From Methanothrix sp. (lineage in GTDB: Archaea; Halobacteriota; Methanosarcinia; Methanotrichales; Methanotrichaceae), in NCBI GenBank assembly GCA_029907715.1, contig JARYLI010000002.1, forward strand, positions 186,001 to 250,000: 64,000 bases of DNA, read 5' to 3'. The notes under the pieces are model-generated. The model was given only the letters and a program-made list of their open reading frames with translations. It did not search any database and was not told where the DNA came from. Positions 9,509 to 19,002 of the stretch are shown in pieces (the stretch's first letter is position 1; every line of letters starts with the position of its first letter). Made by a program: the position numbers and the translations under genes.

Positions 9509-10444
9509 ATGTTCAGGTTCGATAGAAAGCAGGAGGTCTTCGACTTCGGCAAGTTCAAGATCGGGGGTCAGCCTGGCGAGTACCCGACTTGCTGCATCGG
9601 CACTATGTTCTATGCCAGGCACAAGATAGTATCCGATCCGGAGCATGGGGTGTTCGATAAGAACGCTGCTGAGAAGCTCTGGAACCAGCAGGTTGAGATG
9701 AGCGAGATCACAGGGAACACCTGCATGAACCAGATCGTGGCAGAGACGAACGAGGCTATGCAGAAGGAGATCGACTGGTTCGTGGAGATCTCCGACTACC
9801 CGTTCCTCATCGATTCCTCTGCTCCAGAGGTCCGCGCCTTCGGGGTCAAGTACGCCACCGAGATCGGGGTCGCGGACAGGGCGGTGCACAACTCCATCAA
9901 CGCCTCGATAACGGATGAGGAGCTGCAGGCGCTCAAGGAGAGCGATCTTGACGCAGCGATTGTCTTGGCGTTCAACGCGATGGAGAAGGGAACCAAGGGG
10001 AAGATGGATATACTCACGAAGGCCGCAGGCGGCGCAAAGAAGGGGATGCTCGAGTACGCTAAGGACTGCGGCATAACGAGGATTCTCATAGACACAGCGG
10101 CGATGCCGCTGGGCGCTGGCTCAGGAGCCACATACAGAGCATGCATCGCTGTCAAGGCGATGCTGGGCCTGCCGGTCGGCGGAGGCTTCCACAACGCTGC
10201 GTCCGCATGGGACTGGATGAAGAAGTGGAAGAAGACCCACAAGGAGGCATTCGCTCCTGTGGATATCGGCTCGAACCTCGTCGCCGGAATCGTGGGCGCA
10301 GACTTCTACCTCTACGGCCCGATCGAGAACGCGCCGATGATATTCCCGGCTGCTGCGATGGTCGACATCATGAAGGCCGAGTCGATCCAGGAGCTCGGCC
10401 TCGAGGTGCTGGATCCGAACCATCCGATAAAGAAGACCCTGTAG
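9509..10444 (+). CDS. mtrH: tetrahydromethanopterin S-methyltransferase subunit H
   Basis: 311-aa soluble subunit that catalyses methyl transfer from methyl-tetrahydro(sarcina)pterin to the cobamide of MtrA. TIM-barrel methyltransferase of the pterin-binding type: MFRFDRKQEVFDFGKFKIGG, GTMFYARHKIVSD, GNTCMNQIVAET, and the C-terminal HNAASAWDWMKKW and APVDIGSNLVAGIVGADF. Last gene of the operon, directly following mtrG and closed by a hairpin terminator, so transcription ends before the unrelated YkgJ-family gene. Confidence 0.97.
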   Translation: MFRFDRKQEVFDFGKFKIGGQPGEYPTCCIGTMFYARHKIVSDPEHGVFDKNAAEKLWNQQVEMSEITGNTCMNQIVAETNEAMQKEIDWFVEISDYPFLIDSSAPEVRAFGVKYATEIGVADRAVHNSINASITDEELQALKESDLDAAIVLAFNAMEKGTKGKMDILTKAAGGAKKGMLEYAKDCGITRILIDTAAMPLGAGSGATYRACIAVKAMLGLPVGGGFHNAASAWDWMKKWKKTHKEAFAPVDIGSNLVAGIVGADFYLYGPIENAPMIFPAAAMVDIMKAESIQELGLEVLDPNHPIKKTL

Positions 10445-10471
10445 GGCGTTTCTCCGCCCTGCTCTTATTTT
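10443..10471 (+). terminator. mtr operon terminator
   Basis: AGGGCG (10443-10448) and CGCCCT (10455-10460) form a six-pair GC hairpin with a T/C-rich loop, overlapping the mtrH stop and followed by the T-rich GCTCTTATTTTC. Confidence 0.65.
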
Positions 10472-10489
10472 CATTCCAGGAGTCCTGTT

Positions 10490-11122
10490 TTGCCCAGAGT
10501 CTACGTCTCTCTGTCCTTTGACAGGGTTCGCTTCAAATGCCAGCGCTGTGGCGCGTGCTGCCACCACCGCAGGCCGTCTGAGTTTTCAGAGCTGATACCT
10601 CCAGAGCTGGTGCAGAGGTTCGTCGAGCGCTCGAACCTCATACATCTGAATGAGGATGAGATCTCCAGGATATCGAGAATTTATGGTCTCAGGCCTGAGG
10701 AGTTTGTGGATACACTCTATCCCTATGATGGGAGGGCCGTCAGGATATCGGATGATGGTTCTGGGGTGGTGCTGGATATACCTGTACTTAAATCCAAGCC
10801 GGATACGACCTGCGTCTTTTACGACAATGGCTGCAGGATATACCCGCACAGGCCCAGGGCGTGCAGGCTCTTTCCCTTTCGCATATCTGAGCGTGAGATC
10901 GCGGGGGATGTGGTTCTCAGCATAGATTACAATCCAGGCTGCCCCGGTATCGGAAAGGGGGATTATGCTGATACGAGAAAAATACGGGAGCTGGCGGTGG
11001 AGATCTTCTCAAAACGCATGAACGCTATCACCCGCGAGACAAAGGAGCTCATCGCATCGGGATCCATCAAGCCTGGTATGGTGGTGTACAGAACCATGCC
11101 CGGTGGACCCCGAACCAGGTGA
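10490..11122 (+). CDS. YkgJ-family cysteine-cluster protein
   Basis: 210 aa from TTG 10490. The signature FKCQRCGACCHH near residue 15 (CxxCxxCC) and the later CVFYDNGCRIYPHRPRACR with conserved cysteines are typical of the UPF0153/YkgJ family, which is thought to bind an iron-sulfur cluster or zinc. Function in archaea is unknown. It follows the mtr terminator, so it has its own transcript or is read by leak-through. No membrane span or signal peptide. Downstream at 11139-11181 are two copies of a 17-bp repeat. Confidence 0.75.
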   Translation: MPRVYVSLSFDRVRFKCQRCGACCHHRRPSEFSELIPPELVQRFVERSNLIHLNEDEISRISRIYGLRPEEFVDTLYPYDGRAVRISDDGSGVVLDIPVLKSKPDTTCVFYDNGCRIYPHRPRACRLFPFRISEREIAGDVVLSIDYNPGCPGIGKGDYADTRKIRELAVEIFSKRMNAITRETKELIASGSIKPGMVVYRTMPGGPRTR

Positions 11123-11138
11123 TCGGTTGCCTGATCTA

Positions 11139-11181
11139 TGGATGCATCGCATATGCATGTTCGGTGGATGCATCGCATATG
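11139..11181. repeat. 17-bp direct repeat pair
   Basis: TGGATGCATCGCATATG occurs perfectly at 11139-11155 and 11165-11181. Each copy contains the palindrome GATGCATC. Located between the YkgJ-family gene and the TPR gene, ~100 bp before the latter's TATA-like TTTATAAAG (11268-11276). Confidence 0.8.
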
Positions 11182-11384
11182 TATTTTCGTCGATCTTTTT
11201 TAGAATTTTGAGGCGTTTCGATCAACTCAGTAACCCTGAAATAGAACGCACTTCAAAAAACGTAGATTTTATAAAGGAGAAGATTTACTACAGTGAGAAT
11301 ATCTGAGCGGATATGTGGGGAGATCCGCAAAGTGGGGATTCATCTTGTCCATGATCATGCTTCTCTGTGTAAAGGAGGTATTAC

Positions 11385-14300
11385 GTGGTGGATGAGGCCG
11401 GAGCCTTGTGTGCCATCGCAGGCTTTCTGGATGGTGATGTTGGGGATCACAGGGTGATTGAGCGGATCGCGCTGGAGGCTGATGGGCCGCTGGCATCGCT
11501 GGCAAGAGCTGTGCAGTCCTCAGATATATCCAGGGCACTGTCACATCTGGATGATCTCGCAGAGCAGTATTCGGCATCCACAGATTGCAGCATCTGGTTC
11601 TCTCTGGGCACAATATCACACCGTCTCGGTTCGCTTGAACGGGCGGTGAGCCATCTCTCAAGAGCTCTGGAGCTCGCATCCGGAGCATATGAGGTCAGAA
11701 TTCTCTCCCGACTCGGGTCGATCTATGCGGATGTTGAGGACTGGGATCGGGCGATCTCTCTATACAGGGATGCTCTCGCGCGGGTGGAGCGCGGGGATCC
11801 GGATCGCGCTGGCATTCTCATAAAACTCTCAAGAGCATGCAGAGAGGCTAGAAGATGGGATGAGGCACTGCAGTGCAGCTCTGATGCGATAGATCTCCTC
11901 AGATCATCAGGAGACAGAAGCTCCGTCGCGAGGGCGATCATGGAGGAGGCCGAGATCCGGAGGGAGATGGGGGATTTATCATCTGCTGAGGAGCTCTACA
12001 GGACGTGCCTTGAGGAGTTCGAGCGGCTGGGGGAGATTCCGTTCGTGTGCAGGTCTCTGGAGATGCTGGGTCGCATATCTCAGCTCAGAGGCGAATCCAG
12101 GAGAGCTGAGGACCTTTTCGATATGGCCATGCACAGGTACGAGCACTGCCATGAGATAGAGGGAGCATCGAGGACTGCACTTCTTCTGGGAGATCTGCAT
12201 GCGATCGAGGGGAGGTTTTCCAGCGCGGAGGAGTGCTACCTGAAGGCGCTGGAGGGCTTTCGAGAGGTATCAGATCGCGAGAGCGTGGCGAACACACTGC
12301 TGAGCCTCGCCAGGCTCTACGGGTCCATGGGCGAGTGGAGGGGAGCTGTCGAGCGCTATCGCGAGGCTCTTGATATCCTGCAGTCTGAGCAGTCACAGGA
12401 TCTCGCAAGGGCTCTAAGAGAGATGGGGACTGCATGCTACAGATTGAGAGATTATGAGATGGCGCAGAATTATTTCATGAAGTCTCTCGAGCTCAGCGAG
12501 GCCCTCGGGGAGAGGGACGGCATGGCTGCATCGCACACAGGCATGGGTCACATGCTCTCAGACCTTGGCGATTGGGATGGCGCTGTAGAGCACTATGAGA
12601 GGGGTGCCGAGCTCCTGCGTGAGATGGGAGATCTCAGGGGTGCTGCAGCATGCACATCAAACATAGCGAGCGTGTACCAGATGATGGGGGATCTGGAGAA
12701 GGCGCTGGATATCTATCACGATGCTCTTCAGATCCAGGAGCGGCTTGGCGATATGCAGGGCGCATCGAAGACCCTGAACAACATGGGTCTCGTCTACCAG
12801 CACATGGGCGAGATCGAGGCTGCTGAGAGAAACTACATGCGCTGCCTGGAGCTGAAGGAGCAGCTCGGGGATGTCCACGGCGCTGCGAACACGCACATCA
12901 ACCTCGCGACCCTTTACGAGATCCAGAGGCGCTGGGATGATGCCATAGCCCATTATCAGGATGCTCTGGAGACGTTCGAGGCGATCGGCGATCGCAGGGG
13001 CATGGCTGCGGTTATGAACAACCTCGGAAATGTGTACGAGGAGAAGGGGGACATCCTGCAGGCGATAAAGAGCTACAGGATGAGCATGGAGCTCGATGGT
13101 GGAGATGCAAGCATCGCGAAGATATCATGGAATCTTGGGGGGCTCTACCAGAGGATCGGGGATGCTGAGAGCGCGGAGAAGTGCTACAGGGCCAGCCTGG
13201 AAGCCTTCCAGAGCATTGGAGATGAGAGGGGTGCGGCCTATGCTCTCATGGGCCTCGGCAGCATCGCGCTGGAGCGTGGCCTTTGGGACGATGCGCTGGA
13301 CTGTTTTAAGAGGTGTGTCGATCTCAGGCTTGATACGCCAGAGGCCCTGAGGGTGCTTGGAAGCATCGCATCTGTTTATGAGAGAAAGGGCATGTGGCAG
13401 GAGGCCCTTGCAGAGTACAGGAAGGTGCTTGAGAGGTTCAGGGGGATGGGAGATTCTCTCGGTGTTGCAGCGGTTCTGAGCACAATCGGCAACCTCCTGG
13501 CGGAGCAGGGGCACTGGGATGATGCCCTTGAGCACTACAGTGAGAGCCTTGAGATATTCGAGAGGCTCGGCGACGGCTACAGCACAGCGGTCACCACAAA
13601 CAACATGGCAAATGTGCTTTACAGGCGGGGAGACTGGGACAGGGCTCTGAGCATGTACACAAAAGCGATGGAGCACTTCCAGCGGGTTGGGGACATGCAG
13701 AGCCATGGAGCCACGCTGAGCAACGTCGCGAGCATACACTACAGGAGGGGCGAGTGGGAGAGGGCGATAGAGCTCTACCACAAAAGCCTCGAGATATTCG
13801 AGGGGCTCGACGATTCGAGGGCATCCTCGATGGTGCTCAACAACCTCGGGCTCCTCTACCACAGGAGGGGCGAGTGGTCGCTGGCAGTGGACCACTTCAG
13901 GCTGGCAGTGGAGTACGCGATGCGTGCCGGAGACCGTGAGGCTGCCACGGAGTTCCAGGCCAACATAGACATGGTGAGATCATGCCGCGGAGAGGCATCT
14001 GTCGACATCGAGGGGTATCTCAAAAAGCTGGAGGAGCTCGAGAAGGCAGAGGACGTTGAGGCGGCTGCAGAGATGCACGGGATACTGGCAAATGCATATG
14101 CTGACATCTTCCGCTGGGAAGAGGCGCTGGATCATTACCAGAAGAGCCTGGAGCTCTTCGAGCGCACCGGCGACAGGTACAGCGCTGCGGAGACGATGTT
14201 CAACATGGCTCTGATCTACAGGGATCGGGGTGAGTGGTCGATCGCCGAGGACCTCCTCTCGAGGAGCATGAGCGAGTTCAGAGCGCTGAAGGCATCGCCA

Positions 14301-15191
14301 TGCTACAGCATGTCGCGCCTCAACCTGGGGCTTTTGAAGGAGATCAGAGGAGCAGATCCTGAGGAGGATATACTATCCGCGATCACCACGTTTGAGAGCA
14401 TAGGCGCGATTCCGGATCTCTGCGAGGCATATCTCGCGATGGCCAGGGTGAAGCTGAACAGAGGGGAGATGAGCGAGGCGCGCTTCTACCTCTCTGAGGC
14501 TGAGACGCTCATACTGAAGACAGGTTACGATTCCATGAGGATCAGGCTTTACATCGAGTGGGGCGATTTTTATCTATCACAAACGCCCGCCGAGGCCAGG
14601 AGCTGCTACAGCAAGGCCCTTGCGCTTGCTAGAAAGATGGGGCTCACCAGGGATGAGGGTGCAGCGCTTCGGAGCCTCGGTGCTGCGTCTCTGAACGCCG
14701 GAGATTATGATGATGCAGAGGAGCACCTCCAGAAAGCCCTCGAGCTCTTCAAATCCATCAACTCCATGTACGATCTCCTCTCCACATATGCGCTTATTGC
14801 GACGCTGTACTTCAACAGAAAGGATCACGCCAGGGCGGAGGAGACAGCTCTGCTCCTTGAGAGACAGGCCAGGAGGCTCGGCTACAGGGATCTGCAGGTC
14901 AAGGCGCTGGAGGTGATGGCTGGCTGTGAGCTGGCGACCTCAAGGACAGATGCAGCTGTGAGCACCTACCTGGAGGCGCTTAACATAGCGCAGTCGGATG
15001 GGGTATCGAAGAGGCTGCTATCAGAGCTGACCAGGAACATAGTCAGCAGCCTCCAGGAGATACTTAGGGAGAGGGCGAATCTCTCTGATATGTCTGCAAT
15101 AAAAACGGTCGAGTGCCTGCTCGAGGCGCTCCGTGCGGGTCTGACGTGCAGGGTGGATTTCGCAGACGATATCGTGCTCGGAGGCGCATAG
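11385..15191 (+). CDS. giant tetratricopeptide-repeat protein (1268 aa)
   Basis: Almost the whole protein is an array of TPRs of ~40-residue spacing with the pattern NNLGLVYQHMGE / WDDALEHYSESLEIFERLGD, i.e. the longer-repeat LGN/Rapsyn-like type. There are roughly two dozen units by eye, with more diverged ones at both ends (from ~residue 40, and after residue 870). No signal peptide, membrane span or enzymatic domain is seen, so it should be a cytoplasmic scaffold for protein-protein contacts. GTG 11385 follows a good AAAGGAGG site. A TATA-like element lies at ~11268, implying a leader of about 90 nt. Partner proteins cannot be deduced from the neighbours. Confidence 0.85.
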   Translation: MVDEAGALCAIAGFLDGDVGDHRVIERIALEADGPLASLARAVQSSDISRALSHLDDLAEQYSASTDCSIWFSLGTISHRLGSLERAVSHLSRALELASGAYEVRILSRLGSIYADVEDWDRAISLYRDALARVERGDPDRAGILIKLSRACREARRWDEALQCSSDAIDLLRSSGDRSSVARAIMEEAEIRREMGDLSSAEELYRTCLEEFERLGEIPFVCRSLEMLGRISQLRGESRRAEDLFDMAMHRYEHCHEIEGASRTALLLGDLHAIEGRFSSAEECYLKALEGFREVSDRESVANTLLSLARLYGSMGEWRGAVERYREALDILQSEQSQDLARALREMGTACYRLRDYEMAQNYFMKSLELSEALGERDGMAASHTGMGHMLSDLGDWDGAVEHYERGAELLREMGDLRGAAACTSNIASVYQMMGDLEKALDIYHDALQIQERLGDMQGASKTLNNMGLVYQHMGEIEAAERNYMRCLELKEQLGDVHGAANTHINLATLYEIQRRWDDAIAHYQDALETFEAIGDRRGMAAVMNNLGNVYEEKGDILQAIKSYRMSMELDGGDASIAKISWNLGGLYQRIGDAESAEKCYRASLEAFQSIGDERGAAYALMGLGSIALERGLWDDALDCFKRCVDLRLDTPEALRVLGSIASVYERKGMWQEALAEYRKVLERFRGMGDSLGVAAVLSTIGNLLAEQGHWDDALEHYSESLEIFERLGDGYSTAVTTNNMANVLYRRGDWDRALSMYTKAMEHFQRVGDMQSHGATLSNVASIHYRRGEWERAIELYHKSLEIFEGLDDSRASSMVLNNLGLLYHRRGEWSLAVDHFRLAVEYAMRAGDREAATEFQANIDMVRSCRGEASVDIEGYLKKLEELEKAEDVEAAAEMHGILANAYADIFRWEEALDHYQKSLELFERTGDRYSAAETMFNMALIYRDRGEWSIAEDLLSRSMSEFRALKASPCYSMSRLNLGLLKEIRGADPEEDILSAITTFESIGAIPDLCEAYLAMARVKLNRGEMSEARFYLSEAETLILKTGYDSMRIRLYIEWGDFYLSQTPAEARSCYSKALALARKMGLTRDEGAALRSLGAASLNAGDYDDAEEHLQKALELFKSINSMYDLLSTYALIATLYFNRKDHARAEETALLLERQARRLGYRDLQVKALEVMAGCELATSRTDAAVSTYLEALNIAQSDGVSKRLLSELTRNIVSSLQEILRERANLSDMSAIKTVECLLEALRAGLTCRVDFADDIVLGGA

Positions 15192-15243
15192 ATCGAGTGC
15201 CTCCTGCAATCCCCCGGCATCCTGTAACTTCACCCACTCTGAC

Positions 15244-15975
15244 TCAGTCAGCTCTTCGGTCGGCATGATCCCCCTCGACCTTCCATATCGCCTTCTTTAT
15301 CACGCCGAGAAGGGTGTTCGCCTCCCGCTCTGTCAGCTCAGCCCTTCCGAATATCCGGCGGAGCATCAGCACCACGTAGCGGATCTTGTGCTCTGGATAG
15401 TTGATGATCCTGAGGAGATGATCTGTGCTCTCGTATATCCTTTCCAGCATATCTCTGGCAGCCAGTCTGACCTCGAGCGTTGAATCGACCTGGCCGAGTT
15501 CGTAGAGGATCACGGTTGCTGCATGCGATAAATTCATAACTGGGTAATCGTCGCTCGTTGGTATTGACACAAGCACATCACAGGCCATCAGCTCGTCATT
15601 TGTCAGCCCCCAGTCCTCCCTCCCCAGCAGGAGGGCCACGGTCCCGTCCTTGTCCCTCAACCGCTCCGCGAGCTCTGATGGTGTGAGAAAGGGTACGCGG
15701 AGATGGAGTCTCAGATGATGGTGATCTCTGCCAAGACGCTTCCCGGTTGTGCCCACCACGAGGCTGGCACCCTCCAGGGCATCCTCAAGACGGTCCACAC
15801 TTCTGGCGGACTGGAGGATATCCTTTGCATGCGCTGCCATGGCCATGCAAAACGAGCCGAGCTCGCATGGCCTGACGAGAACGAGGTCGCTGAAGCCGAA
15901 GTTCTTCATAGACCTCGCCACTGCGCCCACGTTCCCTTCGTACCTGGGCTCTACGAGCACCACCCTCAGCTTCAT
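15244..15975 (-). CDS. trmJ: TrmJ-like tRNA (cytidine/uridine-2'-O-)-methyltransferase (SPOUT family)
   Basis: 243 aa. The N-terminal SPOUT domain starts LRVVLVEPRYEGNVGAVARSMKNFG, with the knot motifs VALLLGREDWGLTNDELMACD (slightly diverged) and SIPTSDDYPVMNLSHAATVILYE. This pattern matches TrmJ, which methylates the 2'-OH of nucleotide 32 in tRNA using S-adenosylmethionine. The C-terminal ~80 residues form the helical region typical of the family. Convergent with the TPR gene; the ATG lies 38 bp from the end of rtcB. Confidence 0.88.
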   Translation of the reverse strand: MKLRVVLVEPRYEGNVGAVARSMKNFGFSDLVLVRPCELGSFCMAMAAHAKDILQSARSVDRLEDALEGASLVVGTTGKRLGRDHHHLRLHLRVPFLTPSELAERLRDKDGTVALLLGREDWGLTNDELMACDVLVSIPTSDDYPVMNLSHAATVILYELGQVDSTLEVRLAARDMLERIYESTDHLLRIINYPEHKIRYVVLMLRRIFGRAELTEREANTLLGVIKKAIWKVEGDHADRRAD

Positions 15976-16012
15976 CCGCAGTTGCGGGTTCGTTTGAGCT
16001 CTTAAATCTAAC

Positions 16013-17434
16013 TCATCCCTTTGAGACCCCGAGGGGTATCATCTGTGCGACCTTCTTCGCAAGCCCCAGCGCATGCACGACCTCGACCACCTCATGGCTG
16101 GGCTTGTAGACCTCTGGCGCCTCCTCTGCGAGCACAGCAGGCTCCGTCGCCATCACCTTGATCCCCTCTCGCTGGAGGCTTGCCCTAACATCAGATCCCC
16201 TGTAGGTCTTCTTCGCCTGGCTCCTGCTCATTATCCGGCCGGAGCCATGGCATGCGCTGCCGAACGTGAGCTCCAGCGCCCTGTCCTGGCCACAGAGGAC
16301 ATACGAGGGGGTTCCCATGCTACCCGGGATCAGCAGGGGCTGTCCGACGTCTCTGTAGTCCTGGGGCACCTCTCTTCTGGAGGGGCCGAACGACCTGGTT
16401 GCACCCTTCCTGTGGACGTACAGCCTTTCGAGCTTTCCATCAACCATGTGCTCCTCTATCTTGGCGACGTTGTGCGCCACGTCGTAGACGAGAGGCATCT
16501 CCACATCACCGAAGTATTTCGCGAAGACCTCCCTGGTCCAGTGTGCTATGATCTGCCGGTTCGCCCAGGCGTAATTCGCTGCTGCAGCCATCGCCCCGAA
16601 GTAGTTCGTCGCCTCCGGAGTTCCTATGGGCGCGCATGCGAGCTGCTTGTCCGGCAGGTCGATATTGTACTTCCTCACAGCCCTTGACAGGACCTCAAGA
16701 TGATCTGTGCATATCTGATGTCCCGCGCCCCTCGACCCGCAGTGTATCATGACAGTCACCTGATTCTTGAAGAGTCCGAAGCGCCTGGCGATGCGCTCAT
16801 CATACACCTCTCCCACATACTGGACCTCGAGGAAGTGATTGCCGCTGCCGAGCGTACCGAACTGTGGCCTTCCGCGCTTTCTGGCCTTAGTGCTGACCTG
16901 GTTCGGGTCAGCACCCTTCAGGCAACCATTCTCCTCGCAGTGCTCCAGATCCTCATCAGTGCCGTAGCCCTGCTCCACAGCCCATCTCGCCCCGGTGACG
17001 AACGCCTCTGTGAGCTCGCTGTCTGACACATGGAGCCTGCTTGTGGCACCAACTCCCGATGGGATCTCCTTGAAAAGGGATTCGATTAGATCAGAGATCA
17101 CGGGCCTGACCTCATCAACAGTCAGGTCTGTGCGCAGGAGGCGCACGCCGCAGTTGATATCGAACCCAACACCGCCCGGGCTTATCACTCCGCCGTCCTC
17201 CCGGAATGCTGCGACGCCGCCTATCGGAAATCCGTATCCGAGGTGCGCATCCGGCATGGCCATGGAGTACTTCACTATCCCCGGCAGGGTGGCCACGTTT
17301 GCGACCTGCTCTATAGTTCCGGGCTCCACCATCTCCAGGAGAGACTCGGAGATGAATATCCTGCCCGGGACACGCATTCCATCCTTGTAGCCTATCGGCA
17401 GCTCGTAAATATTCTCATCTACCTTATTGAGCAT
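16013..17434 (-). CDS. rtcB: RNA-splicing ligase RtcB
   Basis: Joins 2',3'-cyclic phosphate and 5'-OH RNA ends using GTP and Mn2+; in archaea it seals tRNA exons after intron removal. The 473-aa protein shows MPDAHLGYGFPIGGVAAF, GGVGFDINCGVRLL (metal-binding Asp and Cys), GSGNHFLEV, HCGSRGAGHQ, and ACHGSGR with the region of the guanylylated histidine. ATG 17434 is chosen since GAGGTGATCAC directly precedes it; the TTG at 17449 is upstream of that site. Next to archease, its known activator. The intron-bearing tRNA-Gly and tRNA-Thr in this window are expected substrates. Confidence 0.96.
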   Translation of the reverse strand: MLNKVDENIYELPIGYKDGMRVPGRIFISESLLEMVEPGTIEQVANVATLPGIVKYSMAMPDAHLGYGFPIGGVAAFREDGGVISPGGVGFDINCGVRLLRTDLTVDEVRPVISDLIESLFKEIPSGVGATSRLHVSDSELTEAFVTGARWAVEQGYGTDEDLEHCEENGCLKGADPNQVSTKARKRGRPQFGTLGSGNHFLEVQYVGEVYDERIARRFGLFKNQVTVMIHCGSRGAGHQICTDHLEVLSRAVRKYNIDLPDKQLACAPIGTPEATNYFGAMAAAANYAWANRQIIAHWTREVFAKYFGDVEMPLVYDVAHNVAKIEEHMVDGKLERLYVHRKGATRSFGPSRREVPQDYRDVGQPLLIPGSMGTPSYVLCGQDRALELTFGSACHGSGRIMSRSQAKKTYRGSDVRASLQREGIKVMATEPAVLAEEAPEVYKPSHEVVEVVHALGLAKKVAQMIPLGVSKG

Positions 17435-17445
17435 GTGATCACCTC

Positions 17446-17871
17446 TCAAACATCGAGCACAACCTGCATCATCCAGGGACTGTTGGAATCTCCAGGTCTC
17501 ACCTCAAACTGGTGGAGTGTGACTGCCTTGATCTCGGTCTCGAATGAGTGCCTCCTCCTGTCTATATGCTCGCCACGGGCCCTGGCATTCAATCTCCACA
17601 TATCATTATGGCTCAGAGATATATCAAAATCTCTGAAGACCGCCATCTCCGCGCTGAACAGGAAGAGAAGCTCGGAGAGCCATCTGTACGCGAGGCTCTC
17701 CAGATCCTCGGCCTCCAGCTCAACCTCCCATACCCTCTCAGGTTTGATTGTGGCAGTATCCATCATGACGCTGAACATCGCCAGGGCCGCGTTTCTCAGC
17801 ATCTCCTCCGGGCTGGACCCATAGGCTCTGAACTTGACATCAGCTGTGTGCTCCAGAAACTCGTATTGCAT
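17446..17871 (-). CDS. archease, RtcB cofactor
   Basis: 141 aa, starting YEFLEHTADVKFRAYG, the archease signature with the metal-binding aspartate, and ending VDV-like VVLDV. Family work shows archease speeds guanylylation of RtcB and permits multiple turnover. It lies immediately upstream of rtcB in the same direction, 11 bp apart, consistent with a two-gene tRNA-splicing operon. Confidence 0.92.
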   Translation of the reverse strand: MQYEFLEHTADVKFRAYGSSPEEMLRNAALAMFSVMMDTATIKPERVWEVELEAEDLESLAYRWLSELLFLFSAEMAVFRDFDISLSHNDMWRLNARARGEHIDRRRHSFETEIKAVTLHQFEVRPGDSNSPWMMQVVLDV

Positions 17872-17912
17872 TTATCTCTGCCTCCAAAGAACCGGGGTCT
17901 GTCTCGTGCCCC

Positions 17913-18818
17913 TCAAATATCCTCCAGTCCCCTCGATAGGCCGGCAGCCCTTGCAAGCCGCAGGGCCTCACGGTACTCACTCAGCGTTATGCGCCTCGAG
18001 AGCTCTGTGTATTGATCTGCCCTGTACTCGGGCCTGTACTGGTCCATGATGTTGATGTACGTGTTCTTTGAGAGCTCTGATATGAACCTCACAACCTCCT
18101 CTGTGCCAGCCAGGTTGTTCGGGAGGACCAGATGGCGCACGAGCAGGCCTCTCACTGCGATCCCGTTCTCGATGACCAGATCTCCTACCTGCCGGTGCAT
18201 CTCCCTTATCGCAGCCTTCATGACCTCCACATATCCGGGTGCATTGGAGTATCTGATTGCCATCTCGTCAGAGCCGTATTTTGCGTCAGGCATGTATATG
18301 TCTATGATCCCATCCAGAAGGCGGAGCGTCTCCACGGAATCATACCCTCCGCTGTTGTAAACCAGAGGTATGCTCAGGCCCATCTCGCATGCGATGACCA
18401 GAGCCTCGAGTATCTGTGGCACAACATGCGTCGGCGTGACAAGATTGACGTTATGACATCCCGTCAGCTGGAGATGCATCATTATGCCGGCGAGGCGTTC
18501 TGCGGTGACCTCAACCCCCATATCGAGCTGGCTTATCTCGTAGTTCTGACAGAAGACGCATGCGAGGTTGCAGCCGGCGAAGAATATGGTTCCAGAGCCG
18601 TGGTATCCGACAAGCGGCGGTTCCTCTCCGTAGTGTGGACCCGCGCTGCTCACCTTCGCCAGGCGGCCTGTCCTGCAGAACCCCAGCTCTCCATCAGCCC
18701 GATTAACCCCACATCTCCTGGGGCATATATCGCAGTGCTCGAGCCTGCGAATCGCCTCCTCCGCCCTGGACTGAAGCTCCTCGGGAGGCATGCGATTGTA
18801 GACTGCCACGTGTATCAC
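17913..18818 (-). CDS. radical SAM protein, PflX/COG1313-like
   Basis: 301 aa. The N-terminal part has a CDICPRRCGVNR cysteine group, then the radical SAM cluster CNLACVFCQNYEIS (CxxxCxxC, near residue 83) preceded by GSGTIFFAGC. Later YNSGGYDSVETL and IDIYMPDAKYG are typical of the pyruvate-formate-lyase-activating-enzyme-like group COG1313, whose substrates in archaea are unknown. Upstream of archease in the same direction with a 41-bp gap; whether it is co-transcribed is uncertain. Confidence 0.85.
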   Translation of the reverse strand: MIHVAVYNRMPPEELQSRAEEAIRRLEHCDICPRRCGVNRADGELGFCRTGRLAKVSSAGPHYGEEPPLVGYHGSGTIFFAGCNLACVFCQNYEISQLDMGVEVTAERLAGIMMHLQLTGCHNVNLVTPTHVVPQILEALVIACEMGLSIPLVYNSGGYDSVETLRLLDGIIDIYMPDAKYGSDEMAIRYSNAPGYVEVMKAAIREMHRQVGDLVIENGIAVRGLLVRHLVLPNNLAGTEEVVRFISELSKNTYINIMDQYRPEYRADQYTELSRRITLSEYREALRLARAAGLSRGLEDI

Positions 18819-18971
18819 TTATTTCAGTGTGGAAATATTCGGCGATCAAGCTTTCGGTGTTGCTGTGATCTGATGGGCTCGATGACATTTGTCAGATGCA
18901 AAAGGACCGCGCTGGAGCTTCATGCACATCGCCACTTTCAGGGCCTGCTGGTGAGATGAATTCTCCAAAGG

Positions 18972-18979
18972 TTTTAATG
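18972..18979 (+). promoter_or_regulatory. TATA-like box of the marker-14 operon
   Basis: TTTTAATG lies 24-31 nt before the ATG at 19003 and no ribosome-binding site is present, which fits a leaderless transcript. Confidence 0.45.
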
Positions 18980-19002
18980 TCTGTCATGTATACGCGGGAA
19001 TC

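Noticed and set aside
13125-13895. 256-codon minus-strand ORF opposite the TPR gene
   Set aside because: Caused by the repetitive codon usage of the TPR array on the other strand; no start signal.
15021-15266. 81-codon minus-strand ORF overlapping the end of the TPR gene and the trmJ end
   Set aside because: Most of it is antisense to the TPR coding sequence and mirrors its codon pattern; only 25 codons lie in free sequence, with no family match.
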